From Acidimicrobiales bacterium (GTDB lineage Bacteria; Actinomycetota; Acidimicrobiia; Acidimicrobiales; Poriferisodaliceae): 12,518 nt of DNA. The notes under the pieces were generated by a model. The model had not been told where the DNA came from, searched no databases, and saw only the letters and a list, made by a program, of their open reading frames with translations. Both the position numbers and the translations under genes were made by a program. The stretch spans positions 1 through 12,518 of the forward strand of contig JAHDHM010000066.1 of assembly GCA_020631315.1 (NCBI GenBank). Reading direction: 5' to 3'. Below are positions 8,390 to 12,518 of the stretch, one piece after another (position 1 is the stretch's first letter; every line of letters begins with the position of its first letter).

Positions 8390-8399
8390 CGTCGCGACG
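8390..8399. promoter_or_regulatory. Perfect palindrome CGTCGCGACG between divergent genes
   Basis: A 10-bp perfect palindrome sits near the middle of the 109-bp divergent region between glutamate dehydrogenase (minus) and the peroxiredoxin (plus), upstream of the putative -10 box of the latter. It could be an operator, but short GC palindromes are common in such DNA. No clear promoter for the dehydrogenase gene is visible in this region. Confidence 0.2.
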
Positions 8400-8430
8400 C
8401 GTGGACCCGAGCGAGCGTCCGGTCGCGTCG

Positions 8431-8436
8431 TAGAGT
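8431..8436 (+). promoter_or_regulatory. Putative -10 box for a leaderless bcp transcript
   Basis: TAGAGT fits the TANNNT -10 pattern and is followed by exactly six bases (CGGCCC) and then the ATG at 8443. Transcription would therefore start at the start codon. No Shine-Dalgarno sequence precedes the ATG, in agreement with this. A recognisable -35 element is not seen. Confidence 0.5.
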
Positions 8437-8442
8437 CGGCCC

Positions 8443-8931
8443 ATGAACCCCGCCGCAGACCAGGGCCCCGAGGTGGGCTCCACCGCTCCCCCGATCGTGC
8501 TCGCCGACCAGCACGGTGACACCGTCGACCTCGCCGACTTCGGCGGTCGACACGTGTTCGTGTACTTCTACCCGAAGGCGTCGACACCGGGCTGCACGAC
8601 CCAGGCCTGCAACCTCAGGGACCTGCGTGCCGACGCCCCCGACGAACTCGGTGACACGGTCGTGCTCGGCGTCAGTCCGGATCTCCCCGACAAGCTCGCC
8701 AAGTTCGACGACAAGAACGAGCTCGGCTTCACCCTGCTCTCGGACCCCGATCATGTCGTCGCCGACGCCTACGGGGCCTGGGGCCTGAAGAAGCTCTACG
8801 GCAAGGAGTACGAGGGTGTGATCCGCAGTGCGGTGCTGATCGGCCCCGACGGCACCGTGACGCGTCGATGGCCGAAGTTGAGTCCGAAGCAGACGCCGTC
8901 CGCGCTGCTCGACGCGCTGGCCGACGGCTGA
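8443..8931 (+). CDS. bcp: Thioredoxin-dependent peroxiredoxin, Bcp/PrxQ subfamily
   Basis: Reduces hydrogen peroxide and organic or lipid hydroperoxides, then is regenerated by thioredoxin; cytosolic. It has 162 residues, the usual length. The thioredoxin-fold AhpC/TSA domain covers most of the protein. The active site YFYPKASTPGCTTQAC (41-56) holds the peroxidatic Cys51 in the TPGC motif and a second Cys56 five residues on, the resolving position of atypical 2-Cys Bcp enzymes; Arg128 in IRSAVLIGPDG is the likely active-site arginine. It is transcribed divergently from glutamate dehydrogenase and is followed after 22 bp by an acyl-CoA dehydrogenase, probably on the same transcript. A link between fatty-acid oxidation, which can yield peroxide through leakage, and peroxide removal is only an inference. 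Confidence 0.95.
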   Translation: MNPAADQGPEVGSTAPPIVLADQHGDTVDLADFGGRHVFVYFYPKASTPGCTTQACNLRDLRADAPDELGDTVVLGVSPDLPDKLAKFDDKNELGFTLLSDPDHVVADAYGAWGLKKLYGKEYEGVIRSAVLIGPDGTVTRRWPKLSPKQTPSALLDALADG

Positions 8932-8933
8932 AC

Positions 8934-8958
8934 GTGACGGGGTGTGACGGGGCGTGAC
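8934..8958 (+). repeat. Tandem 10-bp repeat (about 2.5 copies) over the acyl-CoA dehydrogenase start
   Basis: The sequence reads GTGACGGGGT, GTGACGGGGC, GTGAC, so three GTG triplets stand ten bases apart. Only the last (8954) is in frame with the acyl-CoA dehydrogenase; an in-frame TGA at 8945-8947 excludes any earlier start. The G-rich parts at 8939-8942 and 8949-8952 are 11 and 1 bases before the start, so neither is ideally placed as a ribosome site. Initiation may be weak or may depend on coupling to bcp. Confidence 0.55.
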
Positions 8959-10102
8959 TGACGAGCTGCACGCGGACATCGCCGCCGGAGTCGATCGGGT
9001 CTGCGCCGACTTCGACGACGCCTACTGGTCGGCTCGCGACACCGCGCACGAGTTCCCTTGGGAGTTCTACCGTGCGATGGCCGAGGGCGGCTGGGTCGGC
9101 ATCGCCATTCCCGAGGAGTACGGCGGCGGTGGCCAGGGCATCGCGGAAGCTGCCATCGTGCTCGAGCGGGTCGCTGCCTCAGGTGCGGGCATGAACGGCT
9201 CGTCGTCGTTGCATCTGACGATGTTCGGGCTGAACCCGGTGGTGAAGTTCGGCTCTGAGGCGTTGCGTGCGGAGTTCCTGCCGAGGGCTGCGGCCGGAGA
9301 TCTCCACGTGGCGTTCGGCGTCACGGAGCCCGACGCCGGCACGGACACTGCCCGCATCGCCACCCGTGCGGTGCCCGACGGTGACGGTTGGCGGATCACC
9401 GGGCGCAAGATCTGGACGACCAAGGCCCTCGAGTCCGAGGTGTGTCTGTTGCTCGCCCGCACCGGCGGCGAGGTCGGCGACTTCGACGGTCTCAGCCTGT
9501 TCCTGGTGGACCTCGATCCTGTGTACTGCGACATCGCCCCCATCCCGAAGCTGGGTCGCAACGCGGTGGCGTCGTGTGAGGTGGCCTACGACGGGCTGCC
9601 CGTGCCAGCCGGCCGGCTGGTCGGTGAGCTCGGCCGAGGGTTCCGCCACATCCTGCACGGGCTGAACCCCGAGCGGATCCTGTTGGCGGCCATGTCGTGC
9701 GGGATCGGTGAGGCCGCGTTGCGCCGGGCGGTTCGTTATGCGGGCGAGCGTGAGGTGTTCGGCCGGCCGATCGGGGCGAACCAGGCGATCGCGCACCCGT
9801 TGGCCGCCGCCCACATGCACCTGGCCGCAGCGGGCCGGATGTGGCGGCACGCCGCGGCGGCCTATGACGCCGGTCTCCCGTGTGGCGAGGAGGCGAACAC
9901 CGCGAAGTACCTGGCCGCCGAGGCGGCGTGGGCTGCTGCTGATGCGGCGGTCCAGACCCACGGCGGACTCGGCTACGCGGTCGAGTACCACGTGGAGCGC
10001 TACTGGAGGGAGGCTCGACTTCAGCGGATCGCGCCGGTGAGCCAGGAGATGACGCTCAACTTCATCGCCCAACAGGTGCTCGGTCTCCCCCGTAGCTACT
10101 GA
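8954..10102 (+). CDS. Acyl-CoA dehydrogenase (FAD-dependent, FadE-like)
   Basis: Catalyses the alpha,beta-dehydrogenation of an acyl-CoA, passing electrons to electron-transfer flavoprotein. It has 382 residues, normal for the family, with all three domains: N-terminal helices (to about 115), the middle beta domain with the FAD/substrate motif FGVTEPDAGTDTARI (121-135) and WRITGRKIWTT (146-156), and the C-terminal helical domain with YAGEREVFGRPIGANQ (262-277) and QTHGGLGYAVEY (334-345). The C-terminal position that carries the catalytic Glu in medium-chain enzymes reads IAPVSQE (359-365), with Pro where that Glu would be; Glu240 in NPERILLAA matches the catalytic position of isovaleryl- and long-chain enzymes. 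The start is GTG at 8954, fixed by an in-frame stop nine bases upstream. Substrate unknown; branched or other acyl-CoA possible. Confidence 0.93.
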   Translation: MTDELHADIAAGVDRVCADFDDAYWSARDTAHEFPWEFYRAMAEGGWVGIAIPEEYGGGGQGIAEAAIVLERVAASGAGMNGSSSLHLTMFGLNPVVKFGSEALRAEFLPRAAAGDLHVAFGVTEPDAGTDTARIATRAVPDGDGWRITGRKIWTTKALESEVCLLLARTGGEVGDFDGLSLFLVDLDPVYCDIAPIPKLGRNAVASCEVAYDGLPVPAGRLVGELGRGFRHILHGLNPERILLAAMSCGIGEAALRRAVRYAGEREVFGRPIGANQAIAHPLAAAHMHLAAAGRMWRHAAAAYDAGLPCGEEANTAKYLAAEAAWAAADAAVQTHGGLGYAVEYHVERYWREARLQRIAPVSQEMTLNFIAQQVLGLPRSY

Positions 10103-10144
10103 TCCACGAGGTTCGCTGTCACACCCTGCGGTGAAGATCGGATC

Positions 10145-10450
10145 ATGTCCCAGTTCAACCACCTGCGGTACGCACTGACGCTGCTGATACACGACCGAGG
10201 ACCTGCGTCGACGACGGTTTCTGAGCTCGTTGGGCTCCTGCAGCAGCACGGCGTGCGGGTCGACGGACGGCCGAGCAAGGTGGTCAGCGACGCGCTGCGG
10301 TGGGAGGTCGGCGCCGGGCGCGTTCGCCGTATCGGTCGAGGCCGCTACGAGCCGGGTGTCCTGCCGGGCGGTACTGAGTGGCGGGTACGCACGAAAGGTC
10401 GAGCAGTCCTTGAGCGAGGAGGTCGGGTTCAGTACCCACCCGCCTCGTAG
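10145..10450 (+). CDS. Small winged-helix-like protein of unknown function
   Basis: A 101-residue basic protein that I cannot assign to a named family. Residues about 5-70 look like a winged helix-turn-helix: three predicted helices (LRYALTLLIHDRG, TVSELVGLLQQHG, PSKVVSDALRWEVGAG) followed by a basic hairpin RVRRIGRGRYEPG (59-71), which would form the wing. A DNA-binding role is plausible but not shown. The C-terminal 30 residues are basic and probably loose. The gene begins 42 bp after the acyl-CoA dehydrogenase stop with only a weak ribosome site (GAAG nearby), so it may share that transcript. The last residues (PAS) and the TAG stop lie inside the first copy of the 18-bp repeat found three times downstream, so its natural C-terminus may have been changed by that element. 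Confidence 0.65.
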   Translation: MSQFNHLRYALTLLIHDRGPASTTVSELVGLLQQHGVRVDGRPSKVVSDALRWEVGAGRVRRIGRGRYEPGVLPGGTEWRVRTKGRAVLERGGRVQYPPAS

Positions 10451-10456
10451 CGACAA
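10439..10456 (-). repeat. 18-bp repeat, copy 1 (inverted, overlaps a stop codon)
   Basis: On the minus strand this reads TTGTCGCTACGAGGCGGG. It contains the TAG stop and the last three sense codons of the winged-helix-like gene. With one flanking base each side (10438-10457) it matches copy 3 over 20 bp. It faces copies 2 and 3, forming a perfect inverted repeat with each of them. Confidence 0.9.
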
Positions 10457-10550
10457 CTTCTCGTCGATGCACCTGCTGGCGCGGACCTCTCGCGGCCGGT
10501 GGCGCGGTCGTCTCCGTCGACCTGTGCCCAACCACTTCGGTTCACACGAA

Positions 10551-10568
10551 TTGTCGCTACGAGGCGGG
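10551..10568 (+). repeat. 18-bp repeat, copy 2
   Basis: TTGTCGCTACGAGGCGGG on the plus strand, identical to copies 1 and 3 over 18 bp; the flanking bases differ. The gap to copy 1 is 94 bp and to copy 3 is 103 bp. Paired with copy 1 in a single strand it would form an 18-bp stem with a 94-base loop. Confidence 0.9.
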
Positions 10569-10628
10569 CCACGAGGCTCCAACGACACGCAGACTGCAGA
10601 CAGCTTGCCGGGAGGATGTCCCGTACGA

Positions 10629-10641
10629 GGACGCAGCGTCC
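10629..10641. terminator. Possible hairpin GGACG-CAG-CGTCC
   Basis: A 5-bp GC-rich stem with a 3-base loop lies in the convergent spacer, downstream of both flanking genes. There is no T tract on either side, so it is at best a weak or factor-assisted terminator, a form often seen in high-GC genomes. Confidence 0.2.
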
Positions 10642-10671
10642 GTCGAGGTGACGATCGACTCGTCAGTGCAG

Positions 10672-10689
10672 TTGTCGCTACGAGGCGGG
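10672..10689 (+). repeat. 18-bp repeat, copy 3 (just after the cysC stop)
   Basis: TTGTCGCTACGAGGCGGG on the plus strand, 25 bp beyond the end of the convergent cysC gene. Seen from cysC it lies 3' of the gene in the same orientation as copy 1 lies at the 3' end of the winged-helix-like gene. The match with copy 1 extends to 20 bp (10671-10690). Confidence 0.9.
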
Positions 10690-10693
10690 TCGG

Positions 10694-10710
10694 GCCGGAC
10701 AGTGCCCGGC
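10694..10710 (-). terminator. Possible terminator hairpin of cysC (GCCGG stem)
   Basis: GCCGG (10694-10698) and CCGGC (10706-10710) can pair across a 7-base loop, four bases beyond the cysC stop codon on the minus strand. No T tract follows; copy 3 of the 18-bp repeat comes next. The location suits a 3'-end structure, but the stem is short. Confidence 0.25.
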
Positions 10711-10714
10711 AGAC

Positions 10715-11317
10715 TCAGCGGATACGACGCTCGATCTCGGCGACCACGACGGCGGCGCACTCGTCGATCGTGCCGGCCGTGGTGTCGATCCGCAGCTCCG
10801 GCCGCTCCGGGGCCTCATAGGGCGCCGAGATGCCGGAGAACTCGGGGATCTCGCCGGCCCGTGCCTTCTTGTAGAGACCCTTGACGTCACGGGCTTCGCA
10901 CACCTCGATGGGTGTGTCGACGAACACCTCGACGAAGGTGCCCTCCGCGTGCAACGACCGCACGGCATCCCGGTCGGAGCGGTACGGCGAGATGAACGAA
11001 CTCAGCACCACGGTGCCGGCGTCGGTCATCAGCTTGCAGACCTCGCCGATGCGCCGGATGTTCTCCTCGCGGTCTTCGGGAGAGAAGCCGAGATCACGAT
11101 TGAGGCCGAAGCGGACGTTGTCGCCGTCCAGCACGTAGGCGAGCACACCGGAGGCCACCAGCGCCTCTTCGACCGCGAAGGCCAACGTCGACTTCCCGGA
11201 ACCCGACAGGCCGGTGAACCAGACCGTGACCGCCTCGTGGCCGAGCAGCGATCGACGGGCATCGGGTGCCAGACGGCCCTCGGCCCGGACGATGTTCTTC
11301 GAGACGGGCTCGCTCAC
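10715..11317 (-). CDS. cysC: Adenylylsulfate (APS) kinase
   Basis: Phosphorylates adenosine 5'-phosphosulfate (APS) with ATP to form PAPS, the second step of sulfate activation, used for sulfation or for assimilation. It has 200 residues, the usual length. The ATP P-loop is GLSGSGKST (36-44); DGDNVR (64-69), [16 protein letters not shown] (74-89), FISPYR (108-113, with the conserved serine) and [12 protein letters not shown] (146-157) make up the APS site, with [12 protein letters not shown] (164-175) following. All key positions look canonical. The start is GTG at 11317 with AGGGAG seven bases upstream. It lies 32 bp after the cysN-cysC fusion and is probably on the same transcript, so the cell would have two APS-kinase domains from neighbouring genes. 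This one looks like the active enzyme. Confidence 0.95.
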   Translation of the reverse strand: MSEPVSKNIVRAEGRLAPDARRSLLGHEAVTVWFTGLSGSGKSTLAFAVEEALVASGVLAYVLDGDNVRFGLNRDLGFSPEDREENIRRIGEVCKLMTDAGTVVLSSFISPYRSDRDAVRSLHAEGTFVEVFVDTPIEVCEARDVKGLYKKARAGEIPEFSGISAPYEAPERPELRIDTTAGTIDECAAVVVAEIERRIR

Positions 11318-11349
11318 GCGCAGGCTCCCTGATTCCGTGCGACCGACAC

Positions 11350-12518
11350 TCAGCTCGGGTCGACGAAGATGCCGCTCGAGCTGAGCAGACCACGCTCGTC
11401 GAGAATGGCGAAGATGCGCTTCACACAGGTCTCGATCGAGTCGACGCTGGTGTCCACCACGAGATCGGCGTCCTGTGGACGGTCGTAGGTCGCGGAGACG
11501 CCCGGGAACATCGGGATCTCGCCGCGGTCGGCGGCGGCGTACAGACCGGCATCGTCACGCTCACGGCACACGTCGATCGGGGTGTCGACGAACACCTCGA
11601 CGAACCGGTCCTCGCCGATCAGCTCCTTGGCTCGCGCACGAACCTCGGCCTTCGGGGCGACCAGGGACGCGATGGCGATCATGCCCTGGTTGTTGACCAG
11701 GCGTGCCACCTCAGCGGTGCGTCGGACGTTCTCCGAACGCTCCTGTGACGAGAAGCCGAGGTCTCGGGAGATGCCGAGGCGCATGTTCGAACCGTCGAGA
11801 CGGATGATGGCCCGTCCACGATCGAACATCGTGCGCTCCAGAGCCTTGCCGATCGTCGACTTTCCGGCACCGGTGAGACCGGTGAGGAAGATCGTGACGG
11901 GCCGCTGGCCGTAGCGGATCGCCCGCTCGGCGTCCTTCACCTCGGACACCTCGCGTGTGAGGCGATCGTCGGTCTGGGCGTCCCACGCACCGGCGGCACC
12001 ACGGATCATGCCCGCGCCGACGGTGGCGTTGCTGAGCTTGTCGATGATGATGAACGAGCCGGTGGCCCGGTTCGTCAGATACGGATCGAACAGCAGCTCG
12101 GCGTCGGCAGACAGCGTGACGCGAGCGATGTCGTTCAGCTCCAACCCGGTCGCCGGCGCGCTCTCGAGGGTGTTGATGTCGACCCGTTCGTGCACGGAGG
12201 TCACGCGAGCATTGACCCGACGGTTGCCCTGCTGCAGGACGTAGTCACGCCCCGGCTTCAGCGCGTCTTCCGACATCCACACGAGCATCGTGTCGACCTC
12301 GTGGCTGCGCTGCAGCGGATCGTCGGTCGAGACGATCACGTCACCGCGGGAGATGTCGACCTCTTCGGTGGTGGTGACCGTGACGGCCTGGCCAGGCCCG
12401 GCGACGTCGAGGTCGCCGTCGAACGTGACGATGCGGTCGACCGTGGTCGTGATGCCCGACGGCTGGACACGGATCGTGTCACCAGGGCGCAACAGGCCCG
12501 AGGCGATGGTGCCGGCGT
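11350..12518 (-). CDS. cysNC: Bifunctional sulfate adenylyltransferase subunit 1 / APS-kinase-like fusion (CysNC), N-terminus beyond window
   Basis: CysN is the GTPase subunit that, with CysD, drives formation of APS from sulfate and ATP; here it is fused to a C-terminal APS-kinase-like domain. The last 388 residues are visible; the GTPase domain lies past position 12518. Fragment residues 1 to about 80 (AGTIASG at the start) are the EF-Tu-like barrel, about 80-170 the second barrel ([17 protein letters not shown]). The kinase-like domain runs from about 195 to 380. Its P-loop GLTGAGKST (213-221) and [17 protein letters not shown] (250-266) are kept, but DGDNVR has become DGSNMR (241-246), FISPYR is LVAPKA (285-290) and GLYKKAR is GLYAAAD (324-330). 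The domain may have lost or changed APS-kinase activity; a regulatory role is possible. A cysD gene is expected upstream, outside the window. Confidence 0.93.
   Translation of the reverse strand, partial: AGTIASGLLRPGDTIRVQPSGITTTVDRIVTFDGDLDVAGPGQAVTVTTTEEVDISRGDVIVSTDDPLQRSHEVDTMLVWMSEDALKPGRDYVLQQGNRRVNARVTSVHERVDINTLESAPATGLELNDIARVTLSADAELLFDPYLTNRATGSFIIIDKLSNATVGAGMIRGAAGAWDAQTDDRLTREVSEVKDAERAIRYGQRPVTIFLTGLTGAGKSTIGKALERTMFDRGRAIIRLDGSNMRLGISRDLGFSSQERSENVRRTAEVARLVNNQGMIAIASLVAPKAEVRARAKELIGEDRFVEVFVDTPIDVCRERDDAGLYAAADRGEIPMFPGVSATYDRPQDADLVVDTSVDSIETCVKRIFAILDERGLLSSSGIFVDPS

Larger units (their letters stand above)
10451..10714. other. Gene-free convergent spacer with repeats
   Basis: This 264-bp stretch separates the 3' ends of the winged-helix-like gene (plus) and cysC (minus). 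It holds part of copy 1 and all of copies 2 and 3 of the 18-bp repeat and two short hairpins. The open frames across it have no recognisable protein features and overlap the repeats, so I regard them as chance frames. No T-tract terminator, tRNA-like fold or promoter stands out. Confidence 0.6.

Noticed and set aside
3759..8519. Three long plus-strand open frames (3759-5159, 5283-7076, 7083-8519) covering the glutamate dehydrogenase gene
   Set aside because: They are antisense to a gene with clear conserved motifs, contain no recognisable domains and have the low-complexity Arg/Gly/Val/Asp-rich look of frames opened by high-GC third-position bias.
10438..10690. CRISPR array or integron attC sites
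   Set aside because: The repeat is only 18 bp, one copy is inverted, the spacers are about 94 and 103 bp, no cas or integrase gene is present and the sequence lacks the attC core consensus.
10230..10820. 196-codon plus-strand frame across the convergent spacer
   Set aside because: It overlaps the winged-helix-like gene in another frame, runs through all three repeats and into the antisense of cysC, and has no protein-like features.
1..12518. tRNA, rRNA, insertion sequence, prophage or defence genes
   Set aside because: I read both strands for these and saw no transposase, integrase, nuclease or toxin-antitoxin motifs and no tRNA-like or rRNA sequence.

Overview
The window is a GC-rich, densely packed stretch of bacterial chromosome. 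High-GC codon use, a roughly 1,570-residue NAD-type glutamate dehydrogenase, a bacterial wax ester synthase/diacylglycerol acyltransferase, a CysN-CysC fusion, FadD/FadE-like lipid genes and promoters that appear to give leaderless transcripts all point to an actinomycete-type organism (Actinomycetota). A non-mycobacterial lineage such as Acidimicrobiia is a guess from overall flavour and is not proven by any single marker. There are no rRNA or tRNA genes, transposases, integrases or CRISPR arrays.

Layout. (1) Positions 1-1025, minus strand: the N-terminal part of a WS/DGAT-type acyltransferase, cut by the window edge, preceded by and overlapping a small coiled-coil protein (ATGA overlap). 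(2) Positions 1167-3676, plus strand, divergent from (1): gpsA (glycerol-3-phosphate dehydrogenase) and, two bases later, an AMP-forming acyl-CoA synthetase. These four genes cover glycerol backbone supply, acyl activation and final acyl transfer, which fits storage lipid or phospholipid synthesis. (3) Positions 3627-8333, minus strand: a complete large NAD-glutamate dehydrogenase whose 3' end overlaps the acyl-CoA synthetase by 50 bp tail to tail. (4) Positions 8443-10450, plus strand, divergent from the dehydrogenase: a Bcp/PrxQ peroxiredoxin, an acyl-CoA dehydrogenase and a 101-residue winged-helix-like protein. (5) Positions 10451-10714: a gene-free convergent spacer carrying three copies of an 18-bp sequence. 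(6) Positions 10715-12518, minus strand: sulfate activation genes, namely the 3' part of a cysN-cysC fusion followed by a stand-alone cysC.

The features most worth a second look are these. The 18-bp repeat TTGTCGCTACGAGGCGGG occurs three times in 251 bp, once overlapping a stop codon. The APS-kinase domain fused to CysN keeps its P-loop but has lost several conserved substrate-site residues, while a canonical cysC sits directly downstream. An uncharacterised coiled-coil protein is translationally coupled to the acyltransferase. Two promoters have the same geometry, with a TANNNT box six bases before the ATG. I see no obvious new defence system or mobile element; most of the window is metabolic core sequence.
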